A DNA stretch of 64,000 bases. Origin: Christensenellaceae bacterium (GTDB lineage Bacteria > Bacillota > Clostridia > Christensenellales > CAG-138). Within the stretch, counting starts at the first letter, position 1. Every line of letters starts with the position of its first letter. The DNA lies in NCBI GenBank assembly GCA_031261085.1, contig JAISKB010000014.1, positions 79,662 through 143,661 on the forward strand. The letters are read 5' to 3'. The notes under the pieces were generated by a model. The model worked only from the letters and a program-made list of their open reading frames with translations. It ran no database searches and had not been told where the DNA came from. The position numbers and the translations under genes are program-made. Below, one piece after another: positions 34,917 through 43,177 of this stretch.

Positions 34917-36875
34917 TCAGCGCCTCCTCACTCGGATGGCATTTTCGGTACAATATTGCTGGCACAAGCCGCAATCCACACACAGTACGCCATCGATGCC
35001 CGCCTTTTTTTCAGCCGCGTTGAAGCGGGTTGCGGGGCAGCCCAGCTGCACACACGTTTTGCAGCCGGAGCATGCTTCTGCGTTTACATAGGTTTTTGCC
35101 ATCGTCTTTTTAACGCGGCGCTGCCGCTGCAACTGGCACTCGCCCTCCATCACCACCACGGCCGGGCCCTCGAAGGCCAGCGCATCGGCAATGGCGCTTA
35201 CGGCATCTTCTTTTTGATACGCATCCGCGGTACGCACAAATTCGACACCCATCGCCTTAATAATAGGAAGAATTTCCATGCGCGGATATTCCTGCGCATA
35301 CGCGTCCAGCCCGGTGGTCGGGTTGGGCTGATGCCCCGTCATGCATGTCCAGCGGTTGTCGAGCACCAAAAAGCAGATGTTCGAATGGTTATACACGGCA
35401 TTGGCCAACGCCGGCAGTATGGCGTGGAAGAAGGTGGAGTCGCCGCAAACCGCCACGAGCTTACCCTTGTCGTAGCCCAGCTTGCTTTGCCCGTGCGCCA
35501 TCGAAATGCCGCTGCCCATCACATACAGCGTGTCGAGCACATCATAGGGGGATTCCGCCTGATAGCGGCGGGAGGCGCTGTTGTCGATTTGCAAATCGCC
35601 CCCAAATATGCCATACCCGGCTTGCTCGTAGCAGCCGATATCGCCATTGACGATATGCACCGCATCCTCTGGGTAAGCGCTCAGCGCCGTGCGCAGCGCG
35701 CAATAGGTACCCAGGTGCGAGCAGCCCGCGCACAGCGTAGACGAGCGCGGTATGACCAGCTTTGCCAATTCCTGCCGTATGGCTTCCTTGGCGGCGGCAG
35801 GGGCTTGCGCGCCGAAATACGGCGCAATCGCCGCCGTAACGATATCGGTGTTCAGCTCGCCATAGGGTTCGAATATGCGGCTTATCCCTTTGCCGAATAT
35901 CTTTACATTGCGCGCATCCTCTTGCGCCAGCGCGCGCAGGAAATTTTCACAGAGCGGGTCGCCCTCTTCTATCACGAGCACGGTATCCAGCCCCTGCAAA
36001 AAAGCCTTGGCCAGCTTATCGGCAAAGGGGAACACCATGCCCAGCTTTAAGAACGCGACATCATCGCCCACGCCCAGCCGGTTTAACGCTTCCTTCGCAT
36101 AGGCCGCGCCCAGCCCCGTGGCCAGCACGCCCAGCTTCGCCCCCTTTGGCTTAACGAGCGTATTGAACGGGCTTTCGTTTGCCTTGGCCTGTGCGCGCAC
36201 CAGCGCCGTGTGCAGCCACTTATGCTTGTTTACCGCGCCCGGAGGCCCGTATACATCCCAGCGATAGGGCATTTCGTAATGCTTGTTGAAGCCTATCTCA
36301 TTGCGCTCCGCGCGGGCTTCGCCAAACAGCACATCGCCGCTCGCGTGGGATATGCGGCTTACCGAGCGCAGCATCACCGGCAGCTCCAAGTCCTCCGACA
36401 GCGCGAACGCCGCCTTGGTCATATCCTTGGCTTCCTGCTGGTTTTCAGGTTCTAAACAGGGGATTTCGGCATACGCGGCCAACAGGCGCGTATCCTGCTC
36501 GTTGGAGGAATAGTGGGCGTCCGGGTCATCGGCCACCACCACCACCATGCCCCCTTTAACCCCGCCATAGGGCAGGGTCATAAATGTATCCATAGCCACG
36601 TTAAGCCCGGCGTTTTTCATGGCGCACAGGGTGCGCGCGCCCGTGAGCGCCGCCCCCGCGGCTACTTCAAACGCCACCTTTTCGTTTAGGCTCCACTCCA
36701 CATAATAATCGCTTTCGGGCGCCGCGCTAAGCAGCACCTCGCCCACCTCCGAAGAGGGCGTGCCCGGGTATGCCGCCATAAGCTGCAGCCCCGCTTCCAC
36801 CGCGCCGCGGGCTATCGCCTCGTTGCCCATCAGCACTTCACGATGGCCTGCTGGCTGTAAAACAACAGAAGCCAT
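34917..36875 (-). CDS. iorA: Indolepyruvate:ferredoxin oxidoreductase, alpha subunit
   Basis: A 652 aa thiamine diphosphate enzyme. The N-terminal pyrimidine-binding region has LMGNEAIARGAVEAG and AYPGTPSSEVGEVL. The pyrophosphate domain has GDIGCYEQAGYGIFGGDLQ near 436 and ICFLVLDNRWTCMTGHQPNP near 513. The C-terminus is a two-cluster ferredoxin domain, CSGCKTCVQLGC and CVDCGLCQQYC. ATG at 36875 follows GAGGAAAG; an upstream TTG is less likely. Product acyl-CoA would feed the ADP-forming synthetase encoded on both sides. Confidence 0.95.
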   Translation of the reverse strand: MASVVLQPAGHREVLMGNEAIARGAVEAGLQLMAAYPGTPSSEVGEVLLSAAPESDYYVEWSLNEKVAFEVAAGAALTGARTLCAMKNAGLNVAMDTFMTLPYGGVKGGMVVVVADDPDAHYSSNEQDTRLLAAYAEIPCLEPENQQEAKDMTKAAFALSEDLELPVMLRSVSRISHASGDVLFGEARAERNEIGFNKHYEMPYRWDVYGPPGAVNKHKWLHTALVRAQAKANESPFNTLVKPKGAKLGVLATGLGAAYAKEALNRLGVGDDVAFLKLGMVFPFADKLAKAFLQGLDTVLVIEEGDPLCENFLRALAQEDARNVKIFGKGISRIFEPYGELNTDIVTAAIAPYFGAQAPAAAKEAIRQELAKLVIPRSSTLCAGCSHLGTYCALRTALSAYPEDAVHIVNGDIGCYEQAGYGIFGGDLQIDNSASRRYQAESPYDVLDTLYVMGSGISMAHGQSKLGYDKGKLVAVCGDSTFFHAILPALANAVYNHSNICFLVLDNRWTCMTGHQPNPTTGLDAYAQEYPRMEILPIIKAMGVEFVRTADAYQKEDAVSAIADALAFEGPAVVVMEGECQLQRQRRVKKTMAKTYVNAEACSGCKTCVQLGCPATRFNAAEKKAGIDGVLCVDCGLCQQYCTENAIRVRRR

Positions 36876-36911
36876 TTCTCTTTCCTCACTTTCTGCCAAA
36901 TAGAACGCCTG

Positions 36912-38252
36912 TTACGATTTGCGCAGCAGCGCGCCAATTGCCCGCACCGCGCGTTCGGGGGTAGGATACGCCGGTATGCCCGCGCGTATCAGCAGGGGAA
37001 CCTCCTGCTTTTCCACCTCGCCGCCGCCCAAAAAAGCAACGACGATGGGTTTGCCCAGCTTTTGCCGCACCGCGTCGGCCATTTCGGCCGCCCCCGCTAT
37101 CGGATCCCCAAATATTAGTAAGAAGCAATCCGCCACATCATACGCGCTCAATGCTTCGAGTGCGACCCGATACCTATCGGCCGTGGCGTCGCCCGTTAAA
37201 TCGAGAGGATTGGCCAGCACGCATTGCGGCGGAAGCTTTTCGCGCAGCGCCTGCACGGCTTCTTCGCCGAGCGGCGGCAATGCGATGCCCAAGTCCTCGG
37301 CTACATCCGCCGCCAATATGCCGCTGCCGCCGCTGCTCGTCAATATCGCCAGCCTGCGCCCGGCAGGCTTGGGTAACAAGCTGAGTATCTTGCTGTAATC
37401 ATAAAATTCGGCAATGCCCTCGGCGCGTATCAGGCCGATTTGCCGGCAGGCGGCATCGAACACGGCATCGCTGCCCGCGATGGATTTTGTATGGCTCTGC
37501 GCCGCCTCGGCCCCCTTGGCCGTGCGGCCGGGCTTTAGCAGCACCAAAGGCTTTTTTTGCAGCACAGCCCGCGCCGCTTCCATAAATTGACGGCCGTCCC
37601 GCACGCCTTCGATGTTGAGCGCTATTACGCGCACGTCGTCTTCCTGCGCAAAAAACTGCATCAGGTCGATAACCGGCACGCCGCTGTTGTTGCCCAGCGC
37701 CACCGTGGCCGTTACGCCCAAGCCGTCCTCCGCCGCCCAGCCGCCCATAGCGGCCCCTATGGTGCCGCTTTGCGAAACGACCGCCATGGCGCCGCGCGTT
37801 TCGATGAGCGGCCAAGATGCGCACAGCTTATTGGGCAGGTAGTTGACGCCCTGGCAGTTGGGGCCTATCACCGCGATGCCACCGGCTTCGGCAATGGCCA
37901 TAACCTCCGCTTCGAGCTCGGCATTGCCGATTTCGCGGAAGCCGCCGCTGATGATGATGGCACCCTTGGCCCCCTTTTGCACGGCCTGCCGCATTACATC
38001 CGGCACGGCGCGGGCCGGTACGACGATCACCACCAGGTCTACCGCGCCGGGCACATCGCCCAGCGAAGCGGCGCAGGGCACGCCCAGTATGCTCTCGCTG
38101 CCCGGGTTGATGGGGTATACCGCGCCGGCATACCCGCCCTCGAGTATGTTTTTGAGTATGACATAGCCCGTTTTACTTGGGTTGGCCGAAGCGCCCACCA
38201 CCGCCACGCTTTTGGCGTAGAACAGGGAGCGAATCGTATCGAGGTTTGGCAT
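36912..38252 (-). CDS. ADP-forming acyl-CoA synthetase, alpha subunit
   Basis: A 446 aa subunit with a CoA-binding Rossmann domain (SVAVVGASANPSKTGY near 15) and two succinyl-CoA-ligase-like domains. The phosphorylated histidine lies in AQSHTKSIAGSDAVFDAA near 260. With the ATP-grasp subunit it conserves energy from acyl-CoA as ATP. ATG at 38252 after GGAGG; a TTG at 38264 overlaps that site. Twelve to forty bases separate it from its neighbours, consistent with one operon. Confidence 0.92.
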   Translation of the reverse strand: MPNLDTIRSLFYAKSVAVVGASANPSKTGYVILKNILEGGYAGAVYPINPGSESILGVPCAASLGDVPGAVDLVVIVVPARAVPDVMRQAVQKGAKGAIIISGGFREIGNAELEAEVMAIAEAGGIAVIGPNCQGVNYLPNKLCASWPLIETRGAMAVVSQSGTIGAAMGGWAAEDGLGVTATVALGNNSGVPVIDLMQFFAQEDDVRVIALNIEGVRDGRQFMEAARAVLQKKPLVLLKPGRTAKGAEAAQSHTKSIAGSDAVFDAACRQIGLIRAEGIAEFYDYSKILSLLPKPAGRRLAILTSSGGSGILAADVAEDLGIALPPLGEEAVQALREKLPPQCVLANPLDLTGDATADRYRVALEALSAYDVADCFLLIFGDPIAGAAEMADAVRQKLGKPIVVAFLGGGEVEKQEVPLLIRAGIPAYPTPERAVRAIGALLRKS

Positions 38253-38278
38253 ATATGCCTCCAATCGTGCGCGGCGCG

Positions 38279-39655
38279 TTAAATATTGACACCTGTTTTA
38301 CGCCACAGTATCTTCGCCTGCTCCTGGCATTGCTTGGCTATATCCTCTTCATCCACCTGTGTGGAACGGCCGTTTTCGATTACCACGCGCCCGTCCACGA
38401 GCACGGTTTCTACCTGCCGGCCCTGGAAGGTCATATCGAAATAGCTCAGCGCGGAGCAGGGCGCCACGGGCGAGGGACTATCCGGCTTGATGATGATGAT
38501 ATCCGCTTTTTTGCCCGGCTCCAGGCTGCCCACCTGGTTTTGCAGCCCCATCGCGCGCGCCGCGTTGCCCAGCGCCATATCCAGCACCTGGAATATGGGC
38601 AGCAGCATGGCGTTGGCGTTGTGCGCCTTGTGCAGCAAAAACGCGTAGCGCAGGTATTCCGCAATATCCAGCGTGAAGAAGTCATCGTGGCCTATGGTGA
38701 TATTCAGCCCGTTTTGCATCATATAGGGTATGCGGGCCACGCCATTGCCGCCGAAGGAATTTGTCATGGGGGTGTGCGCTATGTTCACCTTGTTGCGCGC
38801 GAGTATCGCCACATCCTCATCCGTCAGGTCGATGCAGTGCGCGGCGATTACATCCGGGCCCAGCACGCCGGTTTCCTCTAGGATTTGCGGCGCGCTCATG
38901 CCGTGCTTTTCCACCACGAACGCGCGCGGTATTTCGGCTATGTGCACCTGTATGCCCACGCCGTATTCGTTGGCTACCTGCCGCGCCCTTTCCATCGTTG
39001 GGCGGGAATTGGTAAACGCCGTGTGCAGGCCCAGCCTGCCCTCCAAGCGGCCGCCGCCCTTGGGGTATTTTTTGAAGAACGCGATATTCTCCTCTAGCCC
39101 CTGCTCGGCATTGGCCACCGAAATATTTTTGAGTATATGCCCGCCGGGCACGCGCTCCGTTACCTCGTAGCCCACCTGCGCGCGGATACCCGTTTCGAGT
39201 ATCGCTTTTGCGCTCGCATCCAGTATGCCGGGCAGCGCATTGGGGCCTTCGACAAACTCGCATACGGTCGTGACGCCGTTTTTGAGCATCTTGGTGGCCG
39301 CATAGCGGGTGGCGGCGTATACGCCCTCTTGCGTGGTAATATCCTCCAACCACTCCCAGCCCATCTTTTGCAGCATATCCCAAAAGTCATGCAGCTGCGA
39401 AAAATCCACCGGCATATTATGCCCCAATACATAGGGCATATGGCTGTGCGTTACGATAAACCCGGGCATCACCAGCCGCCCCGTCGCGTCTATCGCTTGG
39501 GCGTTTGGGTATTTGGCTTCGAGCTCGGCCGTAGCGCCGATTTCGACAATGCTGCCCCCGCTGATTGCCACCGCACCGCCCTCCAGCATCTGCCCGGTCA
39601 GCGCATCGGGCGCAAACGTAAGCACCAGGCCATTCTTAATCAACAGCTCCGCCAT
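38279..39655 (-). CDS. ssnA: SsnA-like amidohydrolase (aminohydrolase/deaminase)
   Basis: A 458 aa metal-dependent TIM-barrel amidohydrolase of the chlorohydrolase/guanine deaminase group, closest by eye to SsnA of the E. coli yge-ssnA cluster. Metal ligands are in THSHMPYVLGHN (His70, His72), VHIAEI near 237, VIAAHCIDLTDEDV near 262 and TIGHDDFFTLD near 316. It probably deaminates a purine-derived or related heterocycle. ATG at 39655 lies 8 bases after AAGGAG. Neighbouring PreA-, YgeW- and Xdh-type genes give the same context as in purine-degrading clusters. Confidence 0.85.
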   Translation of the reverse strand: MAELLIKNGLVLTFAPDALTGQMLEGGAVAISGGSIVEIGATAELEAKYPNAQAIDATGRLVMPGFIVTHSHMPYVLGHNMPVDFSQLHDFWDMLQKMGWEWLEDITTQEGVYAATRYAATKMLKNGVTTVCEFVEGPNALPGILDASAKAILETGIRAQVGYEVTERVPGGHILKNISVANAEQGLEENIAFFKKYPKGGGRLEGRLGLHTAFTNSRPTMERARQVANEYGVGIQVHIAEIPRAFVVEKHGMSAPQILEETGVLGPDVIAAHCIDLTDEDVAILARNKVNIAHTPMTNSFGGNGVARIPYMMQNGLNITIGHDDFFTLDIAEYLRYAFLLHKAHNANAMLLPIFQVLDMALGNAARAMGLQNQVGSLEPGKKADIIIIKPDSPSPVAPCSALSYFDMTFQGRQVETVLVDGRVVIENGRSTQVDEEDIAKQCQEQAKILWRKTGVNI

Positions 39656-39673
39656 TGCATGCACTCCTTCTTA

Positions 39674-39751
39674 TTATATATAGTTATACGTTATATATGG
39701 TTATGCGTCGTCATACATCCTATACAGCTATACGCTATATATAGTTATACC
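39674..39751. repeat. AT-rich short repeats between preA-like and ssnA genes
   Basis: Three imperfect 17-base copies of (C/T)TATATATAGTTATACG occur at 39674-39690, 39691-39707 and 39735-39751, the last overlapping the PreA-like stop codon. They make up most of the 89-base gap. In the mRNA they could pair with one another or slow ribosome passage; no known class. Confidence 0.55.
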
Positions 39752-40926
39752 GGGTAATAATTATGATCGATCGACTGCGTGGAGCAGACCGAGGCGCACA
39801 TGCCGCAGCCATGGCACTTTTCGGTAATGAACTCGGGCTTGCTCTCCCCCATCTCGATGGCGCCATAGGCGCAGGCCATCACGCAGTTGCCGCAGGCGGT
39901 GCACCTGTTTTTATTGCGCTGCGGGTATACATACTCCCGCAATATCTGCTTGCCCTGCTCCGCGCGCTCGCGTATGCGCGTATGCGTGAGGCCGCGGAAA
40001 TCGGCCAGGCTGTTATAGCCCTTGCGCTTCATAAACGCCGCCAAGCCATCGTAAACATCGGCATACACCTCGTAGCCGTTGCGTATGCTCGAAGAGGAGA
40101 GCGCCACCGCCGAAGCGCCGGCCATGATGTATTCCGCGGCATCCTCGCCGCTGGCCACACCACCTATACCTATTACGGGCACGTCAACCTCTTCGGTTAT
40201 CTCCAGCACCATGCGCAGCACCAGCGGCTTGAGCGCCGCCCCCGTAAGGCCGCCATAGCCCTTGGGCCCGCCCAATATGGGCTGCCCATCCTCGATGTTG
40301 ATGCCTATGACCGGGCCTATGGAATCGGCGGCCGAAATCGCGTCCGCCCCGGCATCCACCACGGCACGCGCCCACGTTTTGCAATTCAGGTGGAATATGG
40401 CGCTGAATTTGGCGATGACGGGTATCTTCACAGCCTTCTTTACGGCCTCTATCTGCCGCGCATATTCCCTAGGGTCGTTCACCTCGGGCAGCGGCATCTT
40501 TAGGCCGGGGTACATGGCTTCGAGTATGTTGCCCATATGCGGGCAGGCCGTGGGGTATTCGATAAACGAAGCACCCGCGGCTTCGCAGCCGCGCGCCAGC
40601 TCCACGGCTTCTTCGGGGGTGGTGCCAGCCATGTTGGCGATGATGGGTATGCCCGCCTTGCGCGCCTTGGGAAATTCTTCGTTAAACCACTGATCGGCCG
40701 TGAGGTTGGTGCCGAACACGCAGTTGATCATGGACCCGCCGCGCACCATCTTCATGTTGGGCAGCACATCCGTCTGCATATCCTTTACGATCGTTTTTGT
40801 GGTAGCCGCGCCCAGGTTAAATTCGCTCACCAGCCCTATCCTCTCGCCATCCATGCCATCTATGCTCGAGGAGGAAATGATGGGGCTTTTTAACTTTATA
40901 CCGGCAATATCTACGCTTAAATCCAT
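39745..40926 (-). CDS. PreA-like dihydropyrimidine dehydrogenase family protein
   Basis: A 393 aa FMN TIM-barrel fused to a two-cluster ferredoxin domain. The barrel resembles dihydroorotate/dihydropyrimidine dehydrogenase, with the active-site loop Cys in YPTACPHMGNILEAM near 147 and FMN-binding VPVIGIGGVASGEDAAEY near 247. From residue 342 two Fe-S motifs follow: CTACGNCVMAC and CHGCGMCASVC. It would reduce or oxidise a pyrimidine, hydantoin or similar ring. The usual flavin partner PreT is not encoded nearby. Weak ribosome site before the ATG. Confidence 0.85.
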   Translation of the reverse strand: MDLSVDIAGIKLKSPIISSSSIDGMDGERIGLVSEFNLGAATTKTIVKDMQTDVLPNMKMVRGGSMINCVFGTNLTADQWFNEEFPKARKAGIPIIANMAGTTPEEAVELARGCEAAGASFIEYPTACPHMGNILEAMYPGLKMPLPEVNDPREYARQIEAVKKAVKIPVIAKFSAIFHLNCKTWARAVVDAGADAISAADSIGPVIGINIEDGQPILGGPKGYGGLTGAALKPLVLRMVLEITEEVDVPVIGIGGVASGEDAAEYIMAGASAVALSSSSIRNGYEVYADVYDGLAAFMKRKGYNSLADFRGLTHTRIRERAEQGKQILREYVYPQRNKNRCTACGNCVMACAYGAIEMGESKPEFITEKCHGCGMCASVCSTQSIDHNYYPV

Positions 40927-40973
40927 TGGTTTAGGCTCACTTTCTAAGTTATAGACGGTTTTTGTCGGCGCCG

Positions 40974-41966
40974 TTATTTAAGCAGCAGCGTCAGCAGCGC
41001 CTTGATGGTGTGCAGGCGGTTTTCCGCTTCGTCGAATATGATCGAGTTCGGCCCATCGAGCACCTCGTCGGTAACCTCTTCGTTGCGCGCGGCGGGCAGG
41101 CAGTGCATCACCTTCACGCGCTTGGGCGCGGTATCGACGATTTTTTTGGTAACGCACCAGTTGTGGAGCGTGGACTTATAGGCGGCAAATTCCGGGTTGC
41201 CGCGGTAGCCGGTTTCGGGGCCTTCGGCAAATATCTCGGGGCTTACCCACGAATACACGTTGATGAAGTCCGCATCCTTCGTCGCTTCTTCATACGAGCG
41301 CACGATGTCTATCTTGGCGCCCGTAAGCGGCGCTTCTTCTTTGGCCCACTGCACATAGCGCGGGTCGGGGTCCATGCCCTCGGGGCAGGCGATGGTAACA
41401 TCGAAGCCCATCTTCGCGGCCATGACCATGGTGGAATTCGTAAGGCCGGCCGGCGGGTTCAGCTCGCCATAGCCCCACAAGAAGGCTACCTTCGCGCCCT
41501 TTACATTGCCGCCGCCGTGCTCCTGCATGGTCATTACATCCGCAAAGGATTGGGTGGGGTGCTCTACCGGACAGCTCGCGTTGATGACGGGCACGGTGGC
41601 CAGGCGCTCGGTTTCCTCGAGCAGCTCCCGCGTTACCGGGCGGTAGGCTATGCCATCCACATAGCGCGTGATCGTCATAATGGTATCGTGCCAGTTTTCG
41701 GCGCCGGCCGAGCCAGACCAAATGCGGTTTTTATCCAGCCACATCATATGGCCGCCAAGGTGGGTCATAGCCGTTTCGAACGAGCAGCTTGTGCGCGTGG
41801 ACTGCGTGGCAAATATGCCCGCCAGCGACTTGGCGCGCAGGTATTCGTGCGGGCGGCCCTCCTTGAGGGCGCGCTTTAGGTCATGCGCGGTTTCCAACAC
41901 AAACAGTACTTCTTCCGGCGTTAATTCGTTGATGCCCAATAAGCTCCTGCCCTTAAATGTTTTCAT
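40974..41966 (-). CDS. YgeW-like carbamoyltransferase of unknown acceptor
   Basis: A 330 aa aspartate/ornithine carbamoyltransferase-fold protein. The carbamoyl-phosphate site is intact: QSTRTSCSFETAM near 56, VEHPTQSFADVMTM near 133 and MHCLPAARNEEV near 295. The ornithine-recognition DxxxSMG motif is absent; the equivalent region reads YSWVSPEIFAEG, so ornithine is an unlikely acceptor. YgeW homologues occur in purine-degradation clusters. AAAGGAAA precedes the ATG. It may run in the catabolic direction, yielding carbamoyl phosphate from a carbamoylated intermediate. Confidence 0.82.
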   Translation of the reverse strand: MKTFKGRSLLGINELTPEEVLFVLETAHDLKRALKEGRPHEYLRAKSLAGIFATQSTRTSCSFETAMTHLGGHMMWLDKNRIWSGSAGAENWHDTIMTITRYVDGIAYRPVTRELLEETERLATVPVINASCPVEHPTQSFADVMTMQEHGGGNVKGAKVAFLWGYGELNPPAGLTNSTMVMAAKMGFDVTIACPEGMDPDPRYVQWAKEEAPLTGAKIDIVRSYEEATKDADFINVYSWVSPEIFAEGPETGYRGNPEFAAYKSTLHNWCVTKKIVDTAPKRVKVMHCLPAARNEEVTDEVLDGPNSIIFDEAENRLHTIKALLTLLLK

Positions 41967-42037
41967 CGTGGTTTTCCTTTCTGTAACGGCATAGTGCCTT
42001 AATATGCGCGTTTATTGCGGCGCGCCATGTTTTAATT

Positions 42038-43174
42038 TTAAGAAATTTTCCCCTCGTAGAGGAACTGCTTGATTTGCTCGATGTTCCACCCGGGGTTTAA
42101 CCCCAGCGCGGCGATGTCGCGCCCGGCGCTGTGCAGGTCGCGCGCCAGCAAGCCCTCGGCGAGCGTGGTAATCGCATCGCACACGGGGGTGGGCACGCCC
42201 ACCAGCCGGCCCAGGGAAGAGTAGGTTACCAAGCCATAGGGCACATCCTCCACAAGGTGACGCACATCCAGCCGGAACGGCCCCTCGCACACCTCCAAAA
42301 ACGGGGTGTGTATGGCTTCGTAAATGGGCAGCACGGCGTCGACGCCATCCCGGTTCCACTTGACCATGCGTATCTCTTCCTCTAGCGTATATTGCTTGAG
42401 CCCCAGCTTTTCGCCGATGGCCATGCGCTCGCGGTCGACGGCCTCGATGAGGTTGACGACCGGCTTGGGGTTTTCCTTCACGCCAAATAGATGAAAGTCA
42501 GGGTCGCCGCTGTGTATCGCGGCCGCGTTGCAAATCATGGGCGGCGTGTGCGTGATGGCGTTATAATCCACCAGCAGGGTATCTATCACGTTTTGCCCGC
42601 GCCGCAGCGTATAGCCGTGCGCCGCCGGGTACAGCTCCTGCAATACCTCCCATACGATATCCATATCCTTGGCGGGGAACGCCGCGAACATAAGGTTGAG
42701 CGTGCGGGATTCCAGCCGTACCTGCGTATCGTTCAGGCGGGAGGCGCCATAGGGCAGCGTGTTGCAATCGGCCAAAAATACGCGGCTCGTGTTGCCCGCT
42801 TCGCTCAGCGCCTTTTTCCACACCAGCGAAGCGCCGCCCTTGCCCAGGCAGATGATAATCTGCCCATCTTTAATGAAGGGCGCCGCCTGCTCGGCATAGG
42901 TTTTAACGGCAAAGAACGGCACCGGGTTTAATATAACATCCGCGCCGCGCAGGGCGTCCTCAATAGTACTTGCCGCCAGCGCCACCTTGCACAGCGGGCC
43001 AACGGGGTTGGAATCGATATCGCACACCTGTATGCCGCCGGCTGTTTTTACACCCTCCAGCTTACCGGGCAGGGTATCGTATATCGTTACATCATAGTTC
43101 ATGCCGGCCATATCCGCCGCGCTCATAAAACCGCCGTTGCCGGCGCCCAATACCGCAATTCGTTTGATTTGCAT
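42038..43174 (-). CDS. Octopine/opine dehydrogenase family oxidoreductase
   Basis: A 378 aa NAD(P)-dependent enzyme: an N-terminal Rossmann domain (IAVLGAGNGGFMSAADMAG at 6-24) and a C-terminal helical opine dehydrogenase domain with the catalytic-type His in DYNAITHTPPMICNAA near 216. Family members join or split an amino acid and a 2-oxoacid. Running oxidatively it could release a 2-oxoacid for IorAB. It lies 3 bases after hyuB. Confidence 0.82.
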   Translation of the reverse strand: MQIKRIAVLGAGNGGFMSAADMAGMNYDVTIYDTLPGKLEGVKTAGGIQVCDIDSNPVGPLCKVALAASTIEDALRGADVILNPVPFFAVKTYAEQAAPFIKDGQIIICLGKGGASLVWKKALSEAGNTSRVFLADCNTLPYGASRLNDTQVRLESRTLNLMFAAFPAKDMDIVWEVLQELYPAAHGYTLRRGQNVIDTLLVDYNAITHTPPMICNAAAIHSGDPDFHLFGVKENPKPVVNLIEAVDRERMAIGEKLGLKQYTLEEEIRMVKWNRDGVDAVLPIYEAIHTPFLEVCEGPFRLDVRHLVEDVPYGLVTYSSLGRLVGVPTPVCDAITTLAEGLLARDLHSAGRDIAALGLNPGWNIEQIKQFLYEGKIS

Positions 43175-43177
43175 GCT

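Noticed and set aside
39674..39751. CRISPR array
   Set aside because: Only three imperfect 17-base AT-rich units, two of them contiguous without a spacer, and no cas genes nearby.
40974..41966. Ornithine carbamoyltransferase (argF)
   Set aside because: Carbamoyl-phosphate motifs fit, but the ornithine SMG motif is absent and the neighbourhood is catabolic, not arginine biosynthetic.
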